This document shows, piece by piece, positions 1-23,963 of a DNA stretch of 64,000 bases. The notes under the pieces were generated by a model. The model saw only the letters and a program-made list of their open reading frames with translations. It searched no databases and had not been told where the DNA came from. The stretch is from positions 8,495,830 through 8,559,829 of the forward strand of contig NC_091209.1 in assembly GCF_040958095.1 (NCBI RefSeq), given 5' to 3'. Every line of letters starts with the position of its first letter. Position 1 is the first letter of the stretch. The position numbers were made by a program, and so were the translations under genes. Source of the DNA: Procambarus clarkii. Taxonomy: Eukaryota; Arthropoda; Malacostraca; Decapoda; Cambaridae.

Positions 1-54
1 CGCCCACCTGGCTATTATCATAAAACCCTTCAATCGTAAATGCAAGATAATACT

Positions 55-172
55 GCAGTTAAAAAAATCAACTGGAAAAATCTTCAAGACAAATTGGGCG
101 ACCTTTATCAAGCCGCCGGCTTCCTGTCCCCTTCGAAGCCACTATAGAGATGACGGCCCTCGGGTAAATTCA
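55..172 (+). mobile_element. CR1-like LINE 3'-end remnant
   Basis: The stretch around 75-165 reads in translation like the C-terminus of a CR1-type reverse transcriptase ORF (DKLGDLYQAAGFLSPSKP). It is clearly related to 53799-53880, which has the same series CTGCCAGCTTCCTGTC, GAAGCCAT, GTAGCCCTC. Only the extreme 3' end is present, so it is a dead 5'-truncated copy. Family assignment is inferred from the paired copy. Confidence 0.4.
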
Positions 173-419
173 GGATAGGACATCTATCGAGATAAAAATT
201 GTACACGTACTTAACTTTAGCCATTTAGCCATATAAATTAATCGAAACTATTCGCAGTATAGATATGATAGTTTTTTTCTATATATCATTTGCCAACGTT
301 CTACCATGCTTGAAGTATATTTTTGCACATACGGATCATCGTAAGAGCGGAACCCAGAGACATATTTCTTGATTATTAATGCGTTCATAATATAAAGTGT
401 GTAAATTACAACCGGGTCC

Positions 420-545
420 AATAGCCTCGGTGACCAAACCACCAACCGAAGGAAGCCTGGCCAGTGACCGGGCCAAGGGGACGTTGATCCTCGGAACTAT
501 GGAAAGGTAACTAACTGCAAGGTAATCCTCCCCAGGTCATAGATT
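420..545 (+). repeat. Old, diverged copy of the common SINE/LINE 3' tail
   Basis: The order GGAAGCCTGG, GACCGGGCC, AGGGGACG, then CTCGGAAC matches the tail of the SINE at 5005-5250 (GGAGGCCTGG, GACCGGGCC, GGGGACAC, CCCCGAAA), but with many substitutions. It is probably an old copy or a related subfamily. No tRNA-like head is visible. Confidence 0.3.
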
Positions 546-719
546 TCCCAACCATAATTATCAGTAATATTTCATCCCGGGTAATGTCTATGCAAGTGAC
601 ATCCTCACTGTCGCCTACTGTCCTAAGGTCTTCCTAATAACTAATAACTCCCACGTTATAGCGAATTGCACAACACAAGAACAAAAGAATTGATACAGAT
701 AATGGCTCCAAAAAGCCTC

Positions 720-800
720 CACTTACGGGCTCGCCATAGCCCGTGCTACTTGGAACTTTTTGTTCAGAGTAGCTGAATCTAAAACAACAACAACACCAAC
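720..800 (+). mobile_element. Retroposon 3' tail with short palindrome, ending in (AAC)n
   Basis: This holds ACGGGCTCGCCATAGCCCGT, a near-palindrome, followed by GCTACTTGGAAC, a TTCAGAGTAGCTGAATCTA block and an (AAC)n end at about 783-798. The same module recurs at 2790-3155 (+), 16711-16785 (-) and 32519-32593 (-), always with the trinucleotide run at the same end. That is what the 3' end of a retroposon family looks like. No body sequence is attached here. Confidence 0.5.
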
Positions 801-1551
801 CTCGCTCTCGTCACAATGGACCTGATAATGGTGCAGGACGGACCGACACGTGGTCGTCTCCTCATCTTCTGGAGTGTGGTTTGGTCTTCATCAGTGGGAT
901 CCTTTAACAACTCACTATCACATAGCTTCTTCTTCTTTTAATAAATATGTTGTAAGGCAGCGGTTTTCAATGTACTCTGTCAATAAGCTTTACTTCATAT
1001 TCCTCAAACTAATCTTAAACTATTTTGAAAGGATTAATTTAGTTTATCAAATGATGAAGCAGATCACTGTAGCCTTCATACTGCATTAGAAAACTTCACT
1101 CTTGGAAAGATAAGAAGAATTGTGCATCCTGATCGTGCATAGCTTAATGTTAATTTGGACTTAAATTCCATTTATCTGCCCCCTGGAGAACGTGAAATTT
1201 GGATACGTATTTTCTACACTTCTGGCCATGTAAAAAATTAACTGGCCATTAACATGGCCTCCTTAGACCAAAATAAGTGGGGAGGACGTTTTCTACAGCT
1301 GTCGGGTACAGTATATATATTTACAAAAAGGCCATCACTTAATCTGGAGGTGGTAGGTGAAGACAACTATTAGCCAGCAGCTGAGGTCTGGCGCAGTGCA
1401 CCTCCCAGGCAGCAGGAGTCAGCATGGTGGCACTGTGCCACTTTATGATGTAACCTGTGATGTGGTCCTGTCTGAGTGGTAGATCTGTTTGGCGCCACAG
1501 GTTATGGTGTCCCACTGACACAAACAGCAAACTTGTTAGGCTTATTCAAGA
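801..1551. other. No gene recognised
   Basis: AT-rich sequence with short ORFs only (for example 850-1089 + and 1530-1339 -). None shows a recognisable domain, repeat or splice-site context. I see nothing supportable here. Confidence 0.5.
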
Positions 1552-1668
1552 TTTAATTTTTTTCCTACTTACTGCTAGGCAAACACAGGCATCAGATATA
1601 AGAAAACATGTCCAAACGTCTCGCCCTGCCTAGGAATCAAACCCGGCAACAATAAATTGTGAGCCGAC
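1552..1668 (-). mobile_element. tRNA-derived SINE, minus strand
   Basis: Read on the minus strand it starts with an A-box-like GCGCAGTCGGCTCA, then a B-box-like GGGTTTGATTCCT. After that comes a body with GATGCCTGTGTTTGCCTAGCAGTAAGTAGG, which parallels the CCCCTGTTACCTAGCAGTAAAATAGG body of the SINE at 5005. This is the classic layout of a tRNA head plus a shared SINE body. It is diverged and lacks the standard 3' tail. Confidence 0.5.
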
Positions 1669-1992
1669 TGCGCTGAAGACCACAGTCACATTCTCCTCAC
1701 TCCACATTATATATGCATAAAAGGTATTGCTCGTAAGCTGAGTATAACAAAGTCTAAACAACACATCAAGATAATGGGGCCATGAGTGCCGAGAGCCATC
1801 GGTCAGGTGCACCCAGCCGTCTGGCAGACCTCCAGTGTCTAAATCTATTTTCTTTGTCCCCTTGCATCGAGGCTGCCAATTTTCATGCATCCACGTTGCA
1901 TTCAAAGCATTTAGTTTCACTTTTATATTCGCGCGATAAAAAACTATAATCTCAATCGGTTCTTCAAACCCAGTTTTATCAGGTCTGAACAA
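1669..1992 (-). other. Exon-like open reading frame of unknown identity
   Basis: An open frame of about 108 codons begins right after a splice-acceptor-like TATCTCAACCACAG and runs into the SINE at 1552-1668, where it meets a stop. Its translation is of mixed composition with N-glycosylation-like NAT and NVT sites and no low complexity, which is unusual for this AT-rich region. The first codon is TTG, so it could only be an internal exon. I do not recognise a family, no convincing donor site is seen, and it could be chance or a broken gene fragment. Confidence 0.2.
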
Positions 1993-2789
1993 CTGTGGTT
2001 GAGATAATACTATGGGTGCAGGTACACCTGGACGTCATAGTTACCATCTGTAGCACCAACAATATGCGGCACATCATTTACATTCTGTGTGCCATTCAAG
2101 GAATAACTTGGCTTCTTCCTGGTGTTATTTCCGCGCACAATTATGCTTTGGAGAACATAGACCAATGAACTCGTGGGATAATTTGATAGCGTCCGTATTA
2201 GGTCATTTTTGGTTCACTATGATAACTCTATGCAACATATATTTAGTGTTGCGTAAGCATAATTAAATGAAGGTAAACGTATTGAAAACGACTCAATGCA
2301 GTATTGTTCATAAATACAGTTGATATTACCATAGCCTTAGGAACATCACAGGTCCGTACATAATGCTATAACCATATTGGTATGGTTATACCAACTATAT
2401 TAGCATGACCACTATTAAGTTTTCAAGAAGGTTGACGTGTCACCTACAAGCAGGAACTAAAAGAGAAAATGCAAACTAATCACGATGTGACACTAGAAAA
2501 AGCTTGAGACACAGAGATACACGATTCTGCAACTGATGGCAGAAGATTATAAATTCTAGAAGCTATTCTCATAAAAGAAAAAATCTAATATAAACATAGA
2601 AAAGCAACGACCTTGCCTCATTACTAACAATGAGGCATAGATCCCAACCAATACATGACGGCCTAGTAAAGGAAACCCTGCCCATTCGCCAGCACCTGAG
2701 CCCCATGGGCCAACTCGCCTAACCTCTACCACTCCTCTGTCCCTGTATATTTATATACACCTTTTACCATAAATGCTAAAAAAAAACAC
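1993..2789. other. No gene recognised
   Basis: AT-rich sequence with only short ORFs and no recognisable domain, tandem array or retroposon tail. It ends at about 2790, where the 56-bp array begins. Confidence 0.45.
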
Positions 2790-3155
2790 AGCACCGCTCC
2801 TGTGTCAGGTAAGTCCACTACGGGCTCACCATAGCCCGTGCTACTTGCCCCGCTCCTGTGCCAGGTAAGTCCACTACGGGCTCACCATAGCCCGTGCTAC
2901 TTGCCCCGCTCCTGTATCAGGTAAGTCCACTACGGGCTCACCATAGCCCGTGCTACTTGCCCCGCTCCTGTGCCAGGTAAGTCCACTACTGACTCACCAT
3001 AGCCCGTGATACTTGCCCCGCTCCTGTGCCAGGAAAGTCCACTACGGGCTCACCATAGCCCGTGCTACTTGCCCCGCTCCTGTGCCAGGTAAGTTACGGG
3101 CTCACTATAGCCCGTGCTACTTGGAACTTGTTCCGAGTAGCTTAATCTATAACAA
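2790..3155 (+). repeat. 56-bp tandem array of the palindromic retroposon tail (six units)
   Basis: Six units of about 56 bp, each CCGCTCCTGTGCCAGGTAAG then TCCACTACGGGCTCACCA then TAGCCCGTGCTACTTGCC. Starts of CGGGCTCACC fall at 2821, 2877 and 2933 (exactly 56 apart). The fourth unit has a degraded palindrome and the last is 8 bp shorter. The last unit continues into the normal tail (GGAACTTGTTCCGAGTAG), so the array grew inside a single retroposon 3' end. Confidence 0.8.
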
Positions 3156-3389
3156 TACATGCTAAACACCATATCAAACACCTGAAGATGTTCCAGGCAG
3201 GTACAAAACGTTGTGCATATCATACGTCATATAGTTATTCTCGTGTCTTATTTTCCTAAAACCCAGACTGACCCATGAGCGAGTTTCGGTAGCCTAATCA
3301 CCCAGCTTGACGCTAATGTAAAGACGATTGTCAAACGCATCGAATGTCTGAACAGCAAATGCGGTCACTTTCAACCAAATAGTAAACGC

Positions 3390-3525
3390 CACAGGTCCGG
3401 GTATACTAACATAACCATGACAACGTCACAGATCTGGGTATACTAACATAACCATGACAACGTCACAGGTCCGGGTATACTAACATAACCATGACAACGT
3501 CACAGGTCCGGGTATACTAACATAA
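3390..3525 (+). repeat. 37-bp minisatellite, about 3.6 copies
   Basis: The unit is CACAGGTCCGGGTATACTAA followed by CATAACCATGACAACGT. Copies differ by only one or two bases (ATCTGG for GTCCGG in the second), which suggests a recent expansion. The GGTATACTAACAT core also resembles the single-copy text near 2340-2400. Confidence 0.8.
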
Positions 3526-3679
3526 GACGGGTAAGTGAGACAATGTATTTCAGATCTTGACGCTGGATGGACGGGTTGAATCGCCGACAGAACCAAAACA
3601 CATAACTTAACCTACGCTTAACTATAGAACTTTAATATATAATAATATTGCCTTGTATATGAGAACAAACCTATTTTTA

Positions 3680-4085
3680 ATACACAGTATGTTAAAATTA
3701 ATGAATGTGTCTTAGTGAACGGCCGCTGTTTTCACGAGTTTGGCCTGAGGACAGGTTGGTTAAAATAGATGAATGTGTCACTGGGGTCGGCCGCCGGCCT
3801 CAGGACAGGTTTCATTCTTCAAATACAAATAATGGCCAACAGAACTTAAACACCAAACGTAACCTGCGCCTAAATATGCATAATGTGCTAATATATAATA
3901 ATTTTAATGTATATTTAAGAAAACTCCTATTTTGAATGATCAACATATTAAAATTGATATGTCTTTGGGGTCGTCCGCTGCATGGAATAACAGCTTGAGG
4001 ACAGGATGGAAAATGAACAGCTGCAGAAGGGTAACTAGTGCCTGCCTTCACATGGAGGGTAACCGGTGCCTACCTCAGCCAAATT
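3680..4085 (+). repeat. Dispersed repeat, two or three diverged tandem copies
   Basis: The block 'GTTAAAATTAATGAATGTGTC ... GGCCG ... GAGGACAGG' occurs three times with drift (about 3690, 3760 and 3948). A reverse-complement relative lies at about 57560-57660. The function is unknown. The shared segments include GTCTTTGGGGTCG and GAGGACAGG. Confidence 0.45.
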
Positions 4086-4345
4086 CAAATTTTGAATTTT
4101 GATTTACCAAAGACCGATATGCCATTTTATATAATCGACGGAGACCAGACGGCGTGTGCCAGCCTAGATAGTTCAACTAACTTAACTAGGTCATCACGTC
4201 AGCCCCATATATCAAAGGAATGTTTACCATCCGAGGTATTTGGCTCACCTTCCATATGAGGGGGGGGTGCCAGGCACTGCCTGGGGCAGCCGTGTGGGCA
4301 TTACACCTTCTAGTCAGTGAATTTACGTAATGTTATTTACACCCA

Positions 4346-4346
<1 letters not shown>

Positions 4347-4381
<35 letters not shown>

Positions 4382-4430
4382 AAGAATGTAAGAACTCTTG
4401 TATATATACAAAAATAAATAAAATAAATTG
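4347..4430 (+). repeat. ATT microsatellite followed by SINE-tail fragment
   Basis: (ATT)n from about 4347 to 4380 is followed by ACAAGAATGTAAGAACTCTTGTATATA and an (AAAT)n end. The same ACAAGAATGTAACAACTCTTG motif is the 3' tail of the SINE at 61890-62162, so this is a short 3' remnant of that family. Confidence 0.5.
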
Positions 4431-5004
4431 TATTCTCTTCCTCTTCAATGTCCGTATATTTTTCATATATTTTGTAGTATTACAACCGAAAACTCACGCC
4501 CCAGAAGTTTGTATTATTACAATTTAATATTTAAATTTAAATTTAAACTTAAAGTTCACAGGTAAACTTTTGTGTTTATTTTGGATTTACATTTATTTAA
4601 TTTTCCTTTCTTTCCATATCACAAACCTCCCGATTAAATAAATTTATAAATTAAACTTTTCAGAAATTATCTCAAACATTTATCTATGGAATACTTTATC
4701 ATAATAATAATTATTATTACTGCACAAAGAGATCATATGAACGTGAAGTATCAGTTACTGTATTTTATGGACCTGTGGTTCAAGGTGTGTGCATCCTAGG
4801 AGTACCCAGCCTACCCGGTTCGAATCCTTCTCGTGGCATCAACTGATTATCTTATTATTATTATCATTTGTGTTAGATCTACAATCCTTCTATACACTAT
4901 TAATAGTAACTCGGGGCTACTTGAAACTGATTAAGTATTGGACTCAAAAGACGTCTGTTCCCCAAAATATTGCATATTATATCTACACTAGGGAGCTACA
5001 TCTA

Positions 5005-5250
5005 GGGAGCCGGTCGGCCGAGCGGACAGCACGCTGGACTTGTGATCCTGTGGTCCCGGGTTCGATCCCGAGATGGGCAAGAAAAAGATAAACAATGGGC
5101 AGAGTTTCTTTCATCCTATGCCCCTGTTACCTAGCAGTAAAATAGGTACCTGGGTGTTGGTCAGCTGTCACGGGCTGCTTCCTGAGGGTGGAGGCCTGGT
5201 CGAGGACCGGGCCGCGGGGACACTAAAGCCCCGAAATCATCTCAAGATAC
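5005..5250 (+). mobile_element. Full-length tRNA-derived SINE (Ser/Leu-like head)
   Basis: The head GGAGCCGGTCGGCCGAGCGG contains an A box, and CGGGTTCGATCCCG is a perfect B box, so an internal RNA polymerase III promoter is expected. The body carries CTGTTACCTAGCAGTAAAAT and CAGCTGTCACGGGCTGCTTC. The 3' tail is GAGGCCTGGTCGAGGACC, GGGCCGCGGGGACACTAA, ATCATCTCAAGA. The tail is shared with the LINE at 18321-19703, which points to mobilisation by that LINE. A near-identical copy lies at 52903-53130. The head is not a functional tRNA because no acceptor stem pairs. Confidence 0.8.
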
Positions 5251-5495
5251 ACGAGTCTATAGTCCGTACACTCCTGCCACTAGTGACTGGTCCTCTCTGG
5301 ATATGGCAGCAGAGAAGGTGCTTCTGGAGAATTTTATGATATAGACTGGTACACATTTTGCCTTCACCCACACCAAGGAACCCACTCACCCACCCACGCC
5401 ACGCCACCCGATGTTAATAATAGCATTGAACCCTAACTCTAATAGTGCCGGATTCGATCCCGCTAGGTCTGGTAGGCTTCACATGGCGATCAGGG

Positions 5496-5738
5496 GTAGC
5501 GTGGTAGGGTCTATAATTAGCCAAGTGAATAATAAAGCCTACAATTATCATAATTTCGTGCTATAATTATCAGGGTGACATAATGGGGTCTATAATTATC
5601 AGGAATGCATACTAGATACTATAATTATCAACGTGGCGTGGTAGGGTCTATAATTAGCCAAGTGCCATGGTAGGGTCTATAATTATCAGGCTTGTATGCT
5701 ACACCTATAATTATCAGTGACGCGGGCGGGTCTATAAC
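5496..5738 (+). repeat. Degenerate ~30-bp tandem repeat with CTATAATTATCA core
   Basis: Seven or eight copies of a unit like GGTAGGGTCTATAATTATCA plus a variable spacer, alternating with CTATAATTAGCCAAGTG. Spacing varies from about 25 to 40 bp and the copies are diverged, so the array is old. Confidence 0.6.
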
Positions 5739-6344
5739 ACAATGTAACAGTTTTTGTTCCTATGTCATAGTAAGTAGGTTTTTTTCCTATTATTTATTCC
5801 TGCAAAGTATAGAAAATGGCTTATTATTCATCTCAAACTTTACTTTGACCTTCAAAGAAAGTTTGTTTAAGTCTCATCTTAGGGAAGACATCTTGAGACA
5901 CCTTATCTACAGCTGTGACACAGAGTTTCATAAGACGCAGCTTTTAGATACCTTCAAGACATCTTCCCCAAGCTGACTGTAGCAAAATGTCAACAATGGG
6001 AAGTTAGAGGAAGTTAACATCCATTTTTCAATAACTTTGGATGAATAATTAATCAGAAAATTACGCTATTAAAAGATGTTTTATACGCACTAATTAATAA
6101 TGTGGTATTTCTTTACACACTGCAACACCGAGTATACCCCGTTTATATGTACACCAAGACGCGGAGTATACTTCGTGTGTATACTTCACAACCCTTGTTG
6201 TGGCTGTAGTGACGAGGAAGGGGGGGGGGCGCACGATAGTATAGGAATGGTAAATGTTCTTAAAATAAGGAATGTTTAATGTGATTGGTTAAAGAGGAGT
6301 GTGGGCTGGCAGTTGGGCCTACCGAAAAAATGTGGCATTAGGCT

Positions 6345-6393
6345 AACTAATAATAATAATGACTAACAATAATAATAATAACTAACAATAATA
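6345..6393 (+). repeat. AAT-rich tract at the 5' edge of a LINE
   Basis: AATAATAATGACTAAC units lead straight into the LINE ORF at 6394. This marks the 5' truncation point or an older microsatellite target. Confidence 0.45.
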
Positions 6394-8511
6394 ATGACGC
6401 TATCAACTAACCCCATTCAGAAACCCTCACCACCAAGACTTCAATACACTAAAACTGACTGGGAAGCGTTCAAAAGCAGTGCACAGGAAATCAGTGTCAC
6501 AGATTTTAATGGAAAGGAAACATCTTGCATAAACGCCGAGTTAAATACATGGATTAACACCATTGAAAAATGCATGACTGATCACATTCCCGTAGCTCAC
6601 CACATAACGCTCCCACACCCCCCAGCCACTGAGGCGCTCAGGACACTGCAAACCAGATATAACAATCTTCTACAACTCATAACACAACACGGGTGGACGG
6701 ATGAGCGCAAAAGACTACAAAGGGAACTTCAAGATGAGCTGCAAGATCTATGCAAAACAGAGTACACCAAACAATGGGATGACCTAATAAGCAATATCCA
6801 AGTCGACTACAGAAACCCGGGGAAGTTCTGGAAAAAAGTAAAGACCCTGATGGGAAGCTCTTCTGAGGAAACACCCTACATCATAGACGCCTCAGGAAAT
6901 AAACTCTATGAGGAGAGAGAACAAGAGCAGGAATTCAGGAAGTTCTGGGAAAAAATATTCAGGATAAACCCGGAAGAAAATTTAAATTTTTGCCCAATTA
7001 ATGAAAGGGAAATTACAACTCAAGTCGATAACAGAGCTGCAGCACTACTCCCGACGCAAACAATAGACCTTAACAACATACGCGATGACTGCCACCTTAT
7101 GAAACACATAACCATTGCGGAGGTCCATAAAACAATTATGGGTTTCAAGAACAAGGCGCCGGGCAACAGCAAAATAAATAAGATGGTATTATCCAACCTA
7201 CCAGTGATTGCACTCCATCAATACACATGTATCTTAAATGCAGCTCTTGCATCTGGACTATTCCCCACATACTTCAAGAATGCCACAATACGATTAATCC
7301 CCAAGCCAGGTAAACCCCCAACCCAAACTGAAAACTACAGGCCAATTTCCCTCCTCGAAGTACCAGGTAAAATATTCGAAAAAATTATCAATCAGAGACT
7401 TGTGAAGTACATGGAAGAGGAAGGGAAGTATAACAGCAGGCAGCATGGGTTTAGACACCGCAGAGGGGCCCATACAGCTATAGCTCTGATCTACGAGCAT
7501 ATAGCTAACGCAGTGTCGAAAAAAGATCAGTGTAATATAGTGCTTAGGGACGTCTCGAAAGCCTTCGATAAAGTGTGGCACACAGGCCTAAAATATAAGA
7601 TATCTGAACTAGGACTTCCTGAGAGATTTACAGCTACTCTCTGCAGCTTTATAGACAATAGAACTGCTAGGCTTAATATCGGCAGCTACTTGGGTGACGT
7701 AATAGAACTGAAAAGTGGAGTACCACAAGGAAGCTGCCTCTCCCCCACTCTATTCAACATATATACAGCTGACCTACCCCAACCCCAACATGGAGAATAC
7801 ATCACATACGCTGATGATGTTACCCAAATAATATGCCAACCGGGCCCATCAAAGCCGCTACTAGCCGACAAGACCAAGGCAGCCATTGAACTCATAAACA
7901 ACTTTGAGAAGCAATGGAAAATTAGCACCAACAAACAAAAGTTCCAAATAATACACATTGCGAAAAGAAACCCTGACCCCATCATCCTTGATAACCAGCC
8001 CATCCAATATGCGGAGGTAGGCAGAATACTGGGACTTATGATAAATAGAACAGGGATACAAATTCATGTAAGGGACCGACTAAACAAAGCCAAAGCAGCA
8101 TTAGGAAAACTGAGAAGATTCCGAAGCCTCAGTACTAACATTCAGATCCACCTATATAAGGCTCTAGTTCGGCCGCATCTAGAATATCCCCCAGTACCAC
8201 TACACACCATAAAGAAAACTAACATGCAGAAACTGCAAGCAGTACAAAATAAGGCGCTAAGGAGAGCAGCAAAACACCGTCCACCATATGATCAGACAAT
8301 CCAGGAGCTCCACGAACTCCTGAACATACAGCCACTAAACATCAGACTGCAGCACCAAGCCATCAGGGTATGGAACACCATCGAAATGTTAGAGGACCCA
8401 ATGTTTGAAAGATTACTCCAAGATGAGACGCCCCGCTCCCACAGCTGGTGGCCCAAGAGCCTCGATTCTCTGGACGAAAACCCCGCCCCACAGTATATAA
8501 TCCCAAGATGA
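6394..8511 (+). CDS. Reverse transcriptase ORF of a Jockey-clade LINE, lacking endonuclease
   Basis: This 705-codon open frame encodes the RT part of a non-LTR retrotransposon. Visible motifs in order are IRLIPKPGK and NYRPISLLEVPGKIFEK (about residues 300-330), RQHGFR, DVSKAFDKVWH (motif A), SGVPQGSCLSP (motif B) and YADDVT (catalytic motif C, near residue 472). A C-terminal region follows with HLYKALVRPHLEY. The start is simply the first ATG after the AAT tract. A full Jockey ORF2 would have an APE-type endonuclease of about 230 residues upstream, and none is present, so the copy is 5'-truncated. The absence of stops across 2.1 kb argues for a fairly young insertion. It is not a host gene. 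The Jockey assignment rests on motif style, without a phylogeny. Confidence 0.85.
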   Translation: MTLSTNPIQKPSPPRLQYTKTDWEAFKSSAQEISVTDFNGKETSCINAELNTWINTIEKCMTDHIPVAHHITLPHPPATEALRTLQTRYNNLLQLITQHGWTDERKRLQRELQDELQDLCKTEYTKQWDDLISNIQVDYRNPGKFWKKVKTLMGSSSEETPYIIDASGNKLYEEREQEQEFRKFWEKIFRINPEENLNFCPINEREITTQVDNRAAALLPTQTIDLNNIRDDCHLMKHITIAEVHKTIMGFKNKAPGNSKINKMVLSNLPVIALHQYTCILNAALASGLFPTYFKNATIRLIPKPGKPPTQTENYRPISLLEVPGKIFEKIINQRLVKYMEEEGKYNSRQHGFRHRRGAHTAIALIYEHIANAVSKKDQCNIVLRDVSKAFDKVWHTGLKYKISELGLPERFTATLCSFIDNRTARLNIGSYLGDVIELKSGVPQGSCLSPTLFNIYTADLPQPQHGEYITYADDVTQIICQPGPSKPLLADKTKAAIELINNFEKQWKISTNKQKFQIIHIAKRNPDPIILDNQPIQYAEVGRILGLMINRTGIQIHVRDRLNKAKAALGKLRRFRSLSTNIQIHLYKALVRPHLEYPPVPLHTIKKTNMQKLQAVQNKALRRAAKHRPPYDQTIQELHELLNIQPLNIRLQHQAIRVWNTIEMLEDPMFERLLQDETPRSHSWWPKSLDSLDENPAPQYIIPR

Positions 8512-8640
8512 GTTATATATGTATATATATGAACAGTTCATATATGTGTATGTATGAACAACTCGATAAATAATATGTATGACAACTCGATAAATAATAA
8601 TAATAAAATAAAGAGCCTTAAACAGAATAACATGTGTGGA
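8512..8640 (+). mobile_element. 3' UTR of the 6394 LINE
   Basis: AT-rich sequence with repeated TATGAACAACTCGATAAATAAT blocks and an (AAT)n-like end near 8590-8606. This fits a LINE 3' terminus. The exact end and target-site duplication could not be fixed by eye. Confidence 0.4.
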
Positions 8641-8885
8641 AGCATCGGAGTGTGTATATATGAATGCTTCACAGTATTCATCTATGGACATCCATATATG
8701 GTGAAATACATGTGAAGAACCTCTCACACACTCACAGCTCCCTGACAAGAGGGAGCCAGCTTAGCTTAGCTGCCAACACCCACACATCGTGTCAGCAAGG
8801 CGGACAGCCCGCCTGCTTTCATACCTCTCACTGTATTTCCCACTTCTATACTTCCCTTCACCTATGCCTCTCCTTCCTCTTTACT

Positions 8886-8886
<1 letters not shown>

Positions 8887-8943
<57 letters not shown>
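8887..8943 (+). repeat. Poly(A) tract of 57 bases
   Basis: Uninterrupted run of A from 8887 to 8943. It could be the tail of a retroposed sequence on the plus strand, but no recognisable body precedes it. Confidence 0.85.
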
Positions 8944-8946
<3 letters not shown>

Positions 8947-9003
8947 TAACTAATGAGAGAGTTTTAGGGTTTTATGCCGTGAAGAGCTCTACAATACCCA
9001 CCT

Positions 9004-9363
9004 GTGCACCCGGAGCTCTACAACATTCACCTATGCTCCAAGAGGTACTCTACAACACAACTGTGCACCAGGAGCTCTACATCAACACCCACCCGTGCAC
9101 CCGGAGCTCTACATCAACACCCACCTGTGCTCCAGGAGCTCTACATCAACACCCACCCGTGCACCCGGAGCTCTACATCAACACCCACCTGTGCACCAGG
9201 AGCTCTACATCAACACCCACCCGTGCACCAGGAGCTCTACATCAACACCCACCTGTGCACCAGGAGCTCTACATCAACACCCACCCGTGCACCCGGAGCT
9301 CTACATCAACACCCACCCGTGCACCAGGAGCTCTACATCAACACCCATCAGGAGCTCTACAAG
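9004..9363 (+). repeat. 32-bp minisatellite, about 11 copies
   Basis: The unit is GAGCTCTACATCAACACCCA followed by CCCGTGCACCAG. GAGCTC starts at 9200, 9232, 9264 and 9296, exactly 32 apart. The array ends 19 bp from the splice donor of the SMYD exon at 9382, so it lies in the intron edge. Because 32 is not a multiple of 3, each frame reads the same three peptide strings in turn; these ORFs are not genes. Confidence 0.9.
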
Positions 9364-9381
9364 ACATGCTGAGGAACTCAC

Positions 9382-22600
<13,219 letters not shown>

Positions 22601-22973
22601 CTGTTGACGGACACAAGGCTCTTTGTAAGTATCTATCAAAAGAAAGATTCGTTAACAGAAAATACGTATACAAGTATCACAATATCTGCATGCAGTAATC
22701 TGTGTTCACCAATCAAAAAGATGAACACTCACGTCATGAATCACAGCAGAGGGAGGCGGCACAGAGCACCGTCACATGGTAAGTGCAGAAAAGAATTATT
22801 CAACATTCATCGCTTATAAATCCGGAACTGACACGAAGAAGCTATTAAAATACTCCATCCTGATGATTTTGTTATATTTCTGATTCCTAGACTATGATAA
22901 CGGCACAGTATATACACTGACCTTACTCAAACACAGTAACTCGTTCTACAGTCACAGTAGACTCCCATACATT

Positions 22974-22974
<1 letters not shown>

Positions 22975-23051
<77 letters not shown>

Positions 23052-23098
23052 GCAATAATAATAAATAATAATAATAATAGCAATAATAATAATAATAA

Positions 23099-23140
<42 letters not shown>

Positions 23141-23257
23141 TAATAATAATAGTAATAATAATAATAGTAATAATAATAATAGTAATAATAATAATAATAA
23201 TAATAGCAATAATAATAATAGCAATAATAATAATAGCAATAATAATAATAATAATAA
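22975..23257 (+). repeat. (AAT)n microsatellite, about 280 bp
   Basis: Almost pure AAT with single-base AAA, AGC and AGT interruptions in a semi-regular pattern toward 23145-23240. It lies upstream of the visible SMYD coding region. Poly-Tyr and poly-Leu frames through it are not genes. Confidence 0.95.
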
Positions 23258-23963
23258 AAAGGGCTCAGAGAGTGTATTGAAAAAATTGAGTTGTTGCTTT
23301 CTTCTGAGGCAGCCATACAAATGAGTGGTATCGTGAAGAATTGTGAAAGTTTTGATTTCTCGTTAGACCTTCCTTTCTTATACCAACGAACTCAAATTAA
23401 TCTCGTGGCCTCGGTAACTCAACCCCGTCGACGCAATATCAAAGAGTGGAGTTGGTTCGGTACTGAATTTGTGTTGCTGTTGTAAATTTTACGCACTGGG
23501 ACCTGCCGTCCGCCCTCCTCGCCGGCTCAACCTCAACTGTGGAGAAGTGCCGGCGGAAACTGACAGAACCATCATACCGGACAAAGAAATATCGACATAT
23601 TAATAAAAGCTATTCCTCAGATCCGTAGATATCATTTTAATGGCTACAATTTTCCTAGTTCTTATAGTCGTGTTTGCTTGTATACCTCTTAAATCAGTGT
23701 TGATTCACAATTCCCACTAGGCTTTTATTTTTAATTTTTTTGCGTCTCTTTTGCCGGGGGGGGGGGGGCCAGTTTATCATCGCTATATAATTTTACATTG
23801 TCCTTTCTGACTAACAGTTTACACAAAAGCCCACTCTCATTAATTGTCCCTTACTCCTGAAATCACCGTCACTGGTTGACCTAGCAGTGCGTTAAAGGAA
23901 CCTTTTTTTTTTCATGGACGTCCACACTTACTAACCACTGAATTTTCCCAGTACTTTGTTGGC

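Noticed and set aside
4770-4840. tRNA-like head with GGTTCGAATCC
   Set aside because: Only a B-box-like match is seen; no A box at the right spacing and no shared SINE body follow.
5005-5080. Functional tRNA-Ser or tRNA-Leu gene
   Set aside because: A and B boxes are present, but the ends do not pair and the text continues into a SINE body seen in several copies.
5692-5976. 94-codon plus ORF with hydrophobic start
   Set aside because: It begins inside a tandem repeat, shows no recognisable family and lacks splice or promoter context.
22927-23320. Poly-Tyr and poly-Leu proteins
   Set aside because: They are translations of an AAT microsatellite.
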